Positions 20,341-28,288 of a stretch of 64,000 bases of DNA are shown here, piece after piece. The DNA comes from Xenophilus sp. AP218F. Lineage in GTDB: Bacteria; Pseudomonadota; Gammaproteobacteria; Burkholderiales; Chromobacteriaceae. The stretch's first letter is position 1. Each line of letters begins with the position of its first letter. The position numbers and the translations under genes are program-made. The DNA lies in contig NJIE01000017.1 of the NCBI GenBank assembly GCA_002213445.1, forward strand, positions 124,001 to 188,000, written 5' to 3'. The notes under the pieces were generated by a model. It was not told where the DNA came from, ran no database searches, and saw only the letters and a program-made list of their open reading frames with translations.

Positions 20341-21948
20341 CTACGCCGGCTGTTGCGAATCGGCGTCGGAGGAGAGCAGGCTGCGATTCTTGCCGGCGGC
20401 CTTGGCTCGATACAGCGCTTGGTCCGCCCGGCGATACAGCTGGCCTAGGGATTCGCCGTGCAGCGGATAAGCGGCGAGGCCGCAGGAGAAGCTGGCTTGC
20501 AGGCGCGTGTCGCCATGGCGCAGCGCGGAGAAGGCGGCGCGCCATTGCTCGGCGCGCTGCCAGGCTCCGGCGCCGGAGCTGCCGGGCAGCAGGATCATGA
20601 ACTCTTCGCCGCCCAGGCGGCAGACGATGTCGGCCTGGCGGCAGTCCTGACGCAGCAATTCGGCGAGGCGTTGCAGCACTTCGTCGCCGGCCTGGTGGCC
20701 GTGGCGGTCGTTGATATCCTTGAAGTCGTCCAGATCGATGACCGCGATCGCCAGCGGCAGTCCCTGGCGCTGGCAGCGCGCCAGTTCCCGCGGATAGCTT
20801 TCTTCCAGATAACGGCGGTTGAACGCTCCGGTCAGCGGATCGCGCACCGCCTGTTCGCGCAGCGTCGCTTGCAGGGTTTCGATTTCCGCCAGTCGCGTCT
20901 CCAGCTGCAGATTGAGCTGCCGGAGCGCGTCCTCCGCCTGGCGGCGTTCGGTCACGTCGCGCATCACCAGCATCAAGGGTTCGCGAGCGGGCGCTTCGGA
21001 CTCCACGGCGTAGACACGCACCTCCAGTATCTTGTCGCTGCCCTGCGGGCTGAGTTCGCGGTGCGCGCCATCCAGTTGCAGCAATTGGCAGCTGGGCAGC
21101 GGCGGCGGCAGGCGCGCGCCCTGCAGCTGGCTTCGCTTCTGCCCGAGCATGGCGGCGGCGGCCGGATTGAGGTCTAGAATCCGCAGATTGCGGTCTATCA
21201 CCACGATGCCGTCGCCCATGGCCTCGAAGGCGCGGGTGCGCGCGACCGGCACCAGGTACAGCAGGCGCAGGTAGAGCAGGTCGAGCGCGAACACCAGGCC
21301 GGTGAAGGCGAAGGAGTGGGGCGTCGGGTCCAGCCCTTGCAGCGGAAACGCGCCGCTCAGATACAGAATGTTGCCCAGCCACGGCGCGGCGGCGCTGAGC
21401 ATCAGCAGCCAGGCTTGGCCGCGAAACTGCGCGGGGTAGAAGTGCAGCGCCCGGACCAGCAGCAGCGAGCCTAGCAGCATCATCAGATAGGAGTAACCGG
21501 CCACGCCCAGCCAGAACGCCGGCCCGTGGCCGTAGATCAGCAGGTTGTTGCCGGCGGGGCTGAAGCGGAAGCTGGTCCAGATCAGTCCGTGGTATTCGTT
21601 GCTGAACGCCAGCAGCAGGCAGAGCAGGGGGATGGCGAACAGACCGGCCAGCCAGCGGCGGCGTCGCATTGCGATGCGGTTGTATTCCAGCGCCAGCAGC
21701 AGGAACAGCACCGGCGTGCTCAGCGTGCCGACGTACTCCACTTTGGACCAGAAGATCTTGGCGGGGATGCTGGTGGCGGACAACTCGCACATCGCGCCGG
21801 CGGCCCAGAACGATACCGCCGCCATCAGCAGCGCAAGCCAGCGCACGCCGGGAAAATGGCGTTGCCGCCAGGCGATGATGGCGATGGCGGCGGAAATCAG
21901 GGCGGCGAGGCCGGAGGCGGCGGCCAGCGCGGTGAAATCGAAAGTCAT
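20341..21948 (-). CDS. Membrane diguanylate cyclase (7TM-PAS-GGDEF)
   Basis: Predicted to make cyclic di-GMP. With the chosen start (MTFDFTALAAASG) it has 535 residues: a seven-span N-terminal region resembling the HisKA_7TM domain (about 1-220), a PAS-like domain (AMGDGIVVIDRNLRILDLNPAAAAMLG onward), a short coiled linker, and a C-terminal GGDEF domain (about 365-525). The active motif is GGEEF, and an RQAD inhibitory (RxxD) site sits just before it, so product inhibition is expected. In-frame starts further upstream, up to 22158, would run through the riboswitch on the other strand and look unlikely; ATG 21993 remains possible. Confidence 0.88.
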   Translation of the reverse strand: MTFDFTALAAASGLAALISAAIAIIAWRQRHFPGVRWLALLMAAVSFWAAGAMCELSATSIPAKIFWSKVEYVGTLSTPVLFLLLALEYNRIAMRRRRWLAGLFAIPLLCLLLAFSNEYHGLIWTSFRFSPAGNNLLIYGHGPAFWLGVAGYSYLMMLLGSLLLVRALHFYPAQFRGQAWLLMLSAAAPWLGNILYLSGAFPLQGLDPTPHSFAFTGLVFALDLLYLRLLYLVPVARTRAFEAMGDGIVVIDRNLRILDLNPAAAAMLGQKRSQLQGARLPPPLPSCQLLQLDGAHRELSPQGSDKILEVRVYAVESEAPAREPLMLVMRDVTERRQAEDALRQLNLQLETRLAEIETLQATLREQAVRDPLTGAFNRRYLEESYPRELARCQRQGLPLAIAVIDLDDFKDINDRHGHQAGDEVLQRLAELLRQDCRQADIVCRLGGEEFMILLPGSSGAGAWQRAEQWRAAFSALRHGDTRLQASFSCGLAAYPLHGESLGQLYRRADQALYRAKAAGKNRSLLSSDADSQQPA

Positions 21949-22038
21949 GGCGCGACAAGCAATCGGTAAGCTGGTAGTGTATCCTTTCGGCATGATGATA
22001 CCTACCGATATCGTTCTAATTGGTGTCATCATGTGCAA

Positions 22039-22097
22039 CCCGAGGAGCGCTGCGAGGACTTTCCCCAGGCTCGGGTCCCGATCCGACAACGGCGCTC
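22039..22097 (+). promoter_or_regulatory. S-adenosylhomocysteine (SAH) riboswitch
   Basis: The stretch matches the known SAH riboswitch core: CCCGAG followed by GAGCGCTGC, then CCAGG-CTCGGG, then AACGGCGCTC. P1 pairs CCCGAG (22039-22044) with CTCGGG (22070-22075). The pseudoknot pairs GAGCGC (22045-22050) with GCGCTC (22092-22097). It lies 81 bases upstream of ahcY, the classic target. SAH binding is known to turn expression on in this class. Confidence 0.92.
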
Positions 22098-22178
22098 GCC
22101 TGAACTCAGATACCGTGGCGGGTTGCGAGTGCGGGTGAGCCGCATTCTGCCCGGCCACGTGAACAAGGACTTTTCGCG

Positions 22179-23579
22179 ATGGCTGATTTTTCCGATTTTC
22201 ACGTTGCCGATATTTCCCTTGCCGGCTGGGGCCGCAAGGAACTGGATATCGCTGAAACCGAAATGCCGGGCTTGATGGCGCTGCGCGACGAATACCGCGC
22301 CGCCCAGCCCTTGCGCGGCGCGCGCATCGCCGGCAGCCTGCACATGACGGTGCAAACCGCGGTGCTGATCGAGACGCTGACGGCGCTGGGGGCCGAGGTG
22401 CGCTGGGCGTCGTGCAACATCTTTTCCACCCAGGACCACGCCGCCGCGGCCATCGCGGCTTCCGGCGTGCCGGTGTTCGCCTTCAAGGGCGAGAGCCTGG
22501 ACGAATACTGGGAGTTCAGCCACCGGATCTTCGAGTGGCCGGAAGGCACGCCCGCCAACATGATTCTGGACGACGGCGGCGACGCCACCTTGTTGCTGAT
22601 GCTGGGCAGCAAGGCGGAGCGCGACATCGGCGTCATCGCCCACGCCACCAACGAGGAAGAGGCCGCGCTGTTCGCCTCGATCAAGCGCCACCTGGCCATC
22701 GATCCGCAGTGGTACTCCAGGCGTCTGGCTCACATCAAGGGCGTGACCGAAGAGACCACCACCGGCGTGCATCGCCTCTACCAGCTGGAGAAGGACGGCC
22801 AGTTGCCGTTCCCGGCGATCAACGTCAACGACTCGGTCACCAAGTCCAAATTCGACAACCTCTACGGCTGCCGCGAGAGCCTGGTGGACGGCATCAAGCG
22901 CGCCACCGACGTGATGATCGCCGGCAAGGTGGCGGTGGTGCTGGGCTACGGCGACGTGGGCAAGGGTTGCGCGCAAAGCCTGCGCGGCCTGGGCGCCACG
23001 GTATGGGTTACCGAAATCGATCCGATCTGCGCGCTGCAGGCGGCGATGGAAGGCTACCGCGTGGTGCGCATGGACGAGGTGGCCGATCAGGCCGACATCT
23101 TCGTCACCGCCACCGGCAACGTCGGCGTGATCAATCACGAGCACATGAAGAAGATGCGCAACAACGCCATCGTCTGCAATATCGGCCATTTCGACAGCGA
23201 AATCGAAGTCGCCAGCCTGCGCCAGTATCGCTGGGACAACATCAAGCCGCAGGTGGACCACATCGTCTTCCCGGACGGCAAGCGCATCATCCTGCTGGCC
23301 GAAGGCCGGCTGGTGAACCTGGGTTGCGCCACCGGCCACCCCAGCTTCGTGATGTCAAACTCCTTCACCAACCAGGTGCTGGCGCAGATCGAAATCTTCG
23401 CCAACGGCCAGCAATACGCCAAGAAGGTGTACGTGCTGCCCAAGCATCTGGACGAGAAGGTGGCGCGTCTGCATCTGGCGCGCATCGGCGCCCGGCTCAC
23501 CGAGCTGTCCGACCAGCAGGCCGCCTACATCAGCGTGCCCAAGCAAGGCCCATATAAGCCGGACCACTATCGTTATTGA
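22179..23579 (+). CDS. ahcY: Adenosylhomocysteinase
   Basis: Hydrolyses S-adenosylhomocysteine to homocysteine and adenosine, removing the inhibitor left by methyltransferases. The 466 residues show [24 protein letters not shown], the NAD-binding [13 protein letters not shown] (near residue 253) and the C-terminal KPDHYRY. The ATG at 22179 follows AAGGAC. Control by the SAH riboswitch directly upstream is strongly indicated, so the enzyme is made when its substrate accumulates. Confidence 0.97.
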   Translation: MADFSDFHVADISLAGWGRKELDIAETEMPGLMALRDEYRAAQPLRGARIAGSLHMTVQTAVLIETLTALGAEVRWASCNIFSTQDHAAAAIAASGVPVFAFKGESLDEYWEFSHRIFEWPEGTPANMILDDGGDATLLLMLGSKAERDIGVIAHATNEEEAALFASIKRHLAIDPQWYSRRLAHIKGVTEETTTGVHRLYQLEKDGQLPFPAINVNDSVTKSKFDNLYGCRESLVDGIKRATDVMIAGKVAVVLGYGDVGKGCAQSLRGLGATVWVTEIDPICALQAAMEGYRVVRMDEVADQADIFVTATGNVGVINHEHMKKMRNNAIVCNIGHFDSEIEVASLRQYRWDNIKPQVDHIVFPDGKRIILLAEGRLVNLGCATGHPSFVMSNSFTNQVLAQIEIFANGQQYAKKVYVLPKHLDEKVARLHLARIGARLTELSDQQAAYISVPKQGPYKPDHYRY

Positions 23580-23596
23580 TTATTGAACCAAGGCGC

Positions 23597-23635
23597 AACG
23601 GGCAGCCCCCATAGAATGGAGCTGTCCGTTTTTTT
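23597..23635 (+). terminator. Terminator between ahcY and the downstream small gene
   Basis: A 10-bp stem AACGGGCAGC/GCTGTCCGTT (23597-23606/23621-23630, one G-T pair) with a 14-base loop and a run of seven T residues. It sits 17 bases after the ahcY stop and 11 bases before the next start codon, so it splits or attenuates an otherwise continuous gene string. Confidence 0.75.
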
Positions 23636-23646
23636 CAGGAGAGGCG

Positions 23647-23910
23647 ATGAACTCGCAGCAATGGTTGGAATGGGTGGCGCGGCGGCGAGAGGCTTTGGCC
23701 GGCGGCGGCATGGATTATGCCGACACTCAGATGCTTGAGCGGGAGTGGCATGCGCAGGTGGCTAGCCAAGGCCATGGCGAGCTGGCGCGTGCGGGAACCC
23801 AACCCACTCTGGAAAATAAGCTATGGGAGCTGGAGCGCGCAGTGCGCTACGCCGCTATGAACCAAAAGCTATCGAATTCAGGCCTGAGCGACAGGGTCGA
23901 TAAAATATGA
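23647..23910 (+). CDS. Small protein of unknown function between ahcY and metF
   Basis: An 87-residue soluble protein (MNSQQWLEWVARRREAL onward) with a good ribosome site (AGGAGAGGCG). Its ATGA overlaps the metF start by 4 bases, which argues it is real and co-translated with metF. It is rich in Trp, Glu, Ala and Arg and looks helical, with no signal peptide or cysteine. I do not recognise a family. The context suggests a link to one-carbon or methyl metabolism, but this is only positional. Confidence 0.75.
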   Translation: MNSQQWLEWVARRREALAGGGMDYADTQMLEREWHAQVASQGHGELARAGTQPTLENKLWELERAVRYAAMNQKLSNSGLSDRVDKI

Positions 23911-24743
23911 GCGTTGCCAACCGTACCTTCAGTTTCGAATTCTTTCCGCCCAAGACGCCGGAAGGGATCGCCAAGCTGCGCACCACGCGCCAACAGCTGG
24001 CGCAATTCAAGCCGCAGTTCTTCTCCGTCACCTTCGGCGCCGGCGGCACCACCCGCGACGGCACCTTGTCGACGGTGCTGGAAATCCGCAGCGAAGGCCT
24101 CGCCGCCGCGCCGCACCTGTCCTGTATCGGCTCCACCCGCGACAACATCGCCGCCATCCTCGACGAATACCGCAACAACGGCATCCGCCATCTGGTGGCG
24201 CTGCGCGGCGACATCCCCTCCGGCATGGTGGCGGCCGGCGAATTCCGCTACGCCAACGAGCTGGTGGAGTTCATCCGCGCCGAGCACGGCGACCACTTCC
24301 ACATCGAGGTGGCGGCCTATCCCGAGTTCCACCCGCAGGCGCGCTCGGCCGAAGACGATCTCAACAACTTCGTGCGCAAGGTGCGCGCCGGGGCCAACTC
24401 GGCGATGACCCAGTACTTTTTCAACGCCGACGCCTATTTCCGCTTCGTAGACGAAGCGCAGGCGCGCGGGGTGGATATCCCCATCGTGCCGGGCATCATG
24501 CCGATTGCCAATTTCGGCCAGCTATGCCGCTTCTCCGACATGTGCGGCGCGGAAGTGCCGCGCTGGCTCAGGCAGCGGATGCAGGCTTATTACGACGACA
24601 CCGCCTCGATACGGGCGCTGGGGCTGGACGTGGTGACCGAGCTGTGCGACCGCCTGTTGCAGGGCGGCGCGCCCGGTCTGCACTTCTACACCCTGAACCA
24701 GGCCGGGCTGGTATCCACCATCTGGCAGCGGCTGGGTTTGTAA
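23907..24743 (+). CDS. metF: 5,10-methylenetetrahydrofolate reductase
   Basis: FAD enzyme that reduces methylene-tetrahydrofolate to methyl-tetrahydrofolate, the methyl donor for homocysteine remethylation. The 278 residues start with FSFEFFPPKTPEG and show FGAGGTTRDGT, HLVALRGD, AAYPEFHP, QYFFNADAYFRF and PIVPGIMPI, all typical of MetF. It is coupled to the small upstream gene by a 4-base overlap. Confidence 0.96.
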   Translation: MSVANRTFSFEFFPPKTPEGIAKLRTTRQQLAQFKPQFFSVTFGAGGTTRDGTLSTVLEIRSEGLAAAPHLSCIGSTRDNIAAILDEYRNNGIRHLVALRGDIPSGMVAAGEFRYANELVEFIRAEHGDHFHIEVAAYPEFHPQARSAEDDLNNFVRKVRAGANSAMTQYFFNADAYFRFVDEAQARGVDIPIVPGIMPIANFGQLCRFSDMCGAEVPRWLRQRMQAYYDDTASIRALGLDVVTELCDRLLQGGAPGLHFYTLNQAGLVSTIWQRLGL

Positions 24744-24762
24744 CCGTCCGGAGCGCGCATGA

Positions 24763-24786
24763 AAAATGGCCCTTGCGGGCCATTTT
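24763..24786. terminator. Bidirectional terminator between metF and the lrp-like gene
   Basis: A perfect 10-bp stem AAAATGGCCC/GGGCCATTTT with a TTGC loop. Flanking A and T runs suit both convergent genes. Confidence 0.85.
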
Positions 24787-24808
24787 CCATTGCGGGCGCG
24801 GCGAGCGG

Positions 24809-25294
24809 TTACATTCCGCGCAACTGTCCCAGCGGCAGCGCCGTGGTGCGCTTGATCTCCTTGAGGACGAAGCTGGATTTCACGTCCTCCACGCCGGGGT
24901 GTTGCAGCAACTCGTCCATCACGAAGCGCGAGAAGTGCTCCATGTCTTCGAAGTACACCTGCAGCAGGTAATCCATCTCGCCGGTCATGGCGAAGCAATT
25001 GATCACCTCCTGCCAGTTCTGCACCGCTTCGATGAAGCTTTGCAGATGGACGTTGCCGCGCTTTTCCAGGGTGACGCGCACCCAAGCTTGCAGGCCCAGC
25101 CCGATGTGGGCCGGGTCCAGCAGCGCCACGTATTGGCGGATGACTCCCGATTCTTCCAGCTGCTTCAGGCGGCGCAGGCAGGGCGAGGGCGATAATGCCA
25201 CGCGCTCGGCCAGTTCGACGTTGGTTAGTCTACCGTCATGCTGCAGCTCGGCCAGAATACGCAAGTCTGTCTTATCTAGGGTAAGACTTGGCAT
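24809..25294 (-). CDS. Lrp/AsnC family transcriptional regulator
   Basis: A 161-residue regulator with an N-terminal winged helix-turn-helix (LDKTDLRILAELQHDGRLTNVELAERVALSPSPCLRRLKQLEESGVI) and a C-terminal RAM ligand-binding domain (GEMDYLLQVYFEDMEHFSRFV). It is divergent from the tyrosine degradation genes that begin at 25728, so it is the obvious candidate to sense an aromatic amino acid and control hpd-hmgA. That target is inference. Confidence 0.92.
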   Translation of the reverse strand: MPSLTLDKTDLRILAELQHDGRLTNVELAERVALSPSPCLRRLKQLEESGVIRQYVALLDPAHIGLGLQAWVRVTLEKRGNVHLQSFIEAVQNWQEVINCFAMTGEMDYLLQVYFEDMEHFSRFVMDELLQHPGVEDVKSSFVLKEIKRTTALPLGQLRGM

Positions 25295-25727
25295 GTTTTC
25301 TCCTGATCTTCGTTTTGTTGTGACATTTTATTCTTGGTTATCGCGCATGCAAGATTATTTAGCAAGATAATTGCCGCGCGCTTTCCATAGAATAAAAAGC
25401 CTAAAAATACAAAGCACATGGCAGCGCTAGACTGCCGCTAGTGTGTAGCAGCAAAACAAAGGAGTTGTCGGAGGAGAGTTCGTCGCGCCGCTGCCGCATG
25501 GCCGGCGCGTTCAGTTGCGCCGGCGTCCGCCGTCGTTTCGTCTTTTTCCTTCCCGTCCCCTTTGTCTGCCTGATGCCCCGATTTCGGCTAGCCGCAATTT
25601 TGTGGTGCTGACGGGCTGCTTGTCCTAGTAACGCAAGCCGGCTCAAGCCGTTTACACGCTATATCCATGCCGCAACGCGTCGTACCCGCCAGCTCGACAG
25701 AGCCAAGCACAACAAGAGGAGAAACAG
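25295..25727. promoter_or_regulatory. 433-base divergent control region between lrp-like gene and hpd
   Basis: No convincing gene is present. The half next to the regulator is AT-rich and holds two direct copies of GCAAGAT (25349-25355 and 25362-25368), spaced 13 bases apart. The second is part of GCAA-GATAA-TTGC. This helical-turn spacing is compatible with an Lrp-type operator. The hpd-proximal part is ordinary GC-rich sequence ending in the AAGAGGAGA ribosome site. Confidence 0.45.
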
Positions 25728-26801
25728 ATGAAAATGGAAGCCATGCTGCAAAACCCGCTCGCGACCGACGGTTTCGAGTTTGTCGAATACACCGCCCCCG
25801 ACGCCGCCGGCATCGAGAAGCTGCGCCAGCTGTTCCTGTCGCTGGGCTTTGCCGAGGTGGCCCGCCATCGCAGCAAGGATGTCAGCCTGTTCCGCCAGGG
25901 CGATATCAACTTCATCCTCAACGCCGAGCGCAGCCAGCCGGCCAGCGAGTTCGCCCAGGCGCACGGCCCGTCCGCTTGCGCCATGGCCTGGCGCGTCAAG
26001 GACGCCGCCAGGGCGTACGAATACGCGCTGTCCCACGGCGCCAAGCCGTACCAGCGCCCGGTGGGCGCGATGGAGCTCAACATCCCGGCGGTGCAGGGCA
26101 TCGGCGGCTCGGCCCTGTACTTCGTCGATCGCTACGGCAAGGACAAGGACATCTACGAGATCGATTTTGTGCCGCTGGAGGGCGTGGACCAGCACCCGGC
26201 GGGCGTCGGCCTGACCCTGATCGACCACCTGACCCATAACGTCAAGCGCGGCAATATGGCCACCTGGGCCGATTTCTACACCGGCATCGGCAACTTCCGC
26301 GAAATCCGCTACTTCGACATCGAAGGCAAGCTCACCGGCCTGGTGTCCAAGGCGATGACCAGCCCCTGCGGCAAGATCCGCATCCCGATCAACGAATCGT
26401 CCGACGACAAGAGCCAGATCGAGGAATTCCTGCGCCAGTACAACGGCGAAGGCATCCAGCACATCGCGCTGACCACCGACGACATCTACGCCACGGTGGA
26501 AACGCTGAAGGCGCGCGGCACCCGCTTCCTGGATACCCCGGACACCTATTACGCCAAGGTGGATCAGCGCGTGCCGGGCCACGGCGAGGACGTGGCCCGC
26601 CTGCAGAAGAACAGCATCCTGATCGACGGCGCGCCGGTGGAGGGCATCCTGCTGCAGATCTTCACCGAAACGGTGATCGGGCCGATCTTCTTCGAGATCA
26701 TCCAGCGCAAGGGCAACGAGGGCTTCGGCGAGGGCAACTTCAAGGCCCTGTTCGAGTCAATCGAAGAAGACCAGATCCGCCGCGGCGTGCTGAAAGCCTG
26801 A
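25728..26801 (+). CDS. hpd: 4-hydroxyphenylpyruvate dioxygenase
   Basis: Non-haem iron enzyme that converts 4-hydroxyphenylpyruvate to homogentisate in tyrosine degradation. The 357 residues form two vicinal-oxygen-chelate domains. The iron ligands are visible as His in LIDHLTHNV (about 165), His in GIQHIALTT (about 245) and Glu near the end in LLQIFTETVIGP. Standard bacterial length. It heads the cluster hpd-hmgA-fah-maiA. Confidence 0.96.
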   Translation: MKMEAMLQNPLATDGFEFVEYTAPDAAGIEKLRQLFLSLGFAEVARHRSKDVSLFRQGDINFILNAERSQPASEFAQAHGPSACAMAWRVKDAARAYEYALSHGAKPYQRPVGAMELNIPAVQGIGGSALYFVDRYGKDKDIYEIDFVPLEGVDQHPAGVGLTLIDHLTHNVKRGNMATWADFYTGIGNFREIRYFDIEGKLTGLVSKAMTSPCGKIRIPINESSDDKSQIEEFLRQYNGEGIQHIALTTDDIYATVETLKARGTRFLDTPDTYYAKVDQRVPGHGEDVARLQKNSILIDGAPVEGILLQIFTETVIGPIFFEIIQRKGNEGFGEGNFKALFESIEEDQIRRGVLKA

Positions 26802-26830
26802 GGCCGTCAGCCGTTGAAAATGATTCTGAG

Positions 26831-26870
26831 CGCCCTTGCTTGCTCCTTGGGAAAGTTGGAAGCAAGGGCG
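26831..26870 (+). terminator. Stem-loop after hpd
   Basis: A perfect 11-bp inverted repeat CGCCCTTGCTT/AAGCAAGGGCG (26831-26841/26860-26870) with an 18-base loop, 29 bases after the hpd stop. There is no T run, so it may protect or end the hpd transcript in a factor-dependent way rather than act as a classical terminator. Confidence 0.45.
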
Positions 26871-26879
26871 ACCCAAGAA

Positions 26880-26997
26880 ATTGGCCACGGAAACACACGG
26901 AAGGGCACGGAATAATCAAGAGGCGGAGCCTGCTCCCATCAAGGGGCAAGAACTTGAACTTTGGGTTTCTTCCGTGTTTTCTGTGTGCTTCAGTGGC
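26880..26997. repeat. Inverted-repeat element, copy 1
   Basis: The left arm (26880-26912) reads ATTGGCCACGGAAACACACG and continues with further CACGGAA-type units. The right arm (26967-26997) is a diverged inverse copy of it. The left arm matches 25 of 33 bases of a similar arm at 43575-43607, and seven of the eight differences are transitions. The units are short CACGGAA-like degenerate repeats. The element fills the gap between hpd and hmgA. No coding capacity is seen. Confidence 0.6.
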
Positions 26998-27014
26998 AAA
27001 AAGGATTCTGAACA

Positions 27015-28148
27015 ATGCGTAAATGGATCAGTTTTCCACACCGCGAAGGCACGGTTTCGCGTCAGGCGCACGTCGACTTGCCGGCCGAGGGCATCTACGA
27101 GCGCGAGGTGGGCCGCAGCGGTTTCTTCGGTCCGGCCACTCATCTGCACCACAAGCATCCGCCCACCGGCTGGAGCGCCTGGGAGGGCCCGTTGCGCCCG
27201 CGCGCCTTCGATCTGAACGAGTTGCCGCACGGCGTCGCCGCGCCTTGGGACGCGCCGCTGGTGTTGCACAACGCCCGGTGCAAGCTGCGCATCTGGACCT
27301 GCGACACGGCCATGACCCGGCTGTTTCGCAACGCCGACGGCGACGACATGCTGTTCATCCACGCCGGCAGCGGCGAGCTGTTTTGCGATTACGGCCATTT
27401 GAGCTATCGCGACGGCGATTATCTGCTGATCCCGCGCTCCACCAGCTGGCGCATCGAACCGGCGTCGCCCACCACCATGCTGCTGATCGAAACCAGCAAC
27501 GGCGCGTATCAATTGCCGGAAAAAGGCCTGGTCGGCCCGCACGCCATCTTCGACGAGGCGATGCTGGACGTGCCGGCCATCGACGACGCCTTCCGCGCGC
27601 AGCAGACCGAGGACGAATGGCAAGTGGTGATCAAGCGCCGCGGCGCGCTCTCCACCGTCACCTACCCATTCAACCCGCTGGACGCCATCGGCTGGCACGG
27701 CAATATCGCCGTGGCCCGCATCAACTGGCGCGACATCCGCCCGCTGATGAGCCACCGTTATCACCTGCCCCCGTCGGCGCACACCACGTTTGTGGCCGAC
27801 GGTTTCGTGATCTGCACCTTCGTGCCCAGGCCGATCGAGTCCGACCCCGGCGCCTTGAAAGTGCCGTTCTATCACAACAACGACGATTACGACGAAGTGA
27901 TCTTCTATCACGCCGGCGACTTCTTCAGCCGCGACAACATCAAGCCGGGCATGCTGACCTTCCATCCGGCCGGCTTCACCCATGGTCCGCATCCCAAGGC
28001 CTTCGCCAAGGCGATGACCGAGCCGAAGAAGTTCACCGACGAAGTGGCGGTGATGATAGACACCCGCGACGCGCTGGAGCCGGGGCCGGACATGGCCGGC
28101 GTCGAGTGGCAGGGCTACGTGGACAGCTGGAAACCCAAACAGGCTTGA
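27015..28148 (+). CDS. hmgA: Homogentisate 1,2-dioxygenase
   Basis: Opens the ring of homogentisate to maleylacetoacetate. The 377-residue protein has a cupin-like C-terminal half with PFYHNNDDYDEVIFYHAGDFF and MLTFHPAGFTHGPHP, corresponding to the iron-binding His/Glu/His region of HmgA. It is about 50-60 residues shorter than the Pseudomonas-type enzyme, so it belongs to a shorter branch of the family. Position between hpd and the FAH-family gene strongly supports the role. Confidence 0.87.
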   Translation: MRKWISFPHREGTVSRQAHVDLPAEGIYEREVGRSGFFGPATHLHHKHPPTGWSAWEGPLRPRAFDLNELPHGVAAPWDAPLVLHNARCKLRIWTCDTAMTRLFRNADGDDMLFIHAGSGELFCDYGHLSYRDGDYLLIPRSTSWRIEPASPTTMLLIETSNGAYQLPEKGLVGPHAIFDEAMLDVPAIDDAFRAQQTEDEWQVVIKRRGALSTVTYPFNPLDAIGWHGNIAVARINWRDIRPLMSHRYHLPPSAHTTFVADGFVICTFVPRPIESDPGALKVPFYHNNDDYDEVIFYHAGDFFSRDNIKPGMLTFHPAGFTHGPHPKAFAKAMTEPKKFTDEVAVMIDTRDALEPGPDMAGVEWQGYVDSWKPKQA

Positions 28149-28288
28149 GGCCATCGCCGGCGCGCCGCTCGGCGCGGCGCGTTTCCCGCCGGCTCCGGAT
28201 AGCCCGCGACGCCATCGCGTTCAGGCCCAGCCGGAAAATCGATACACGAGGAATGGCCCCCGCGGCCGCCAGCAGAAAGAACATCAAG

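Noticed and set aside
25401-25646. Minus-strand 81-codon frame between the Lrp-type gene and hpd
   Set aside because: Random-looking basic composition, no ribosome site, and it lies in the control region of hpd.
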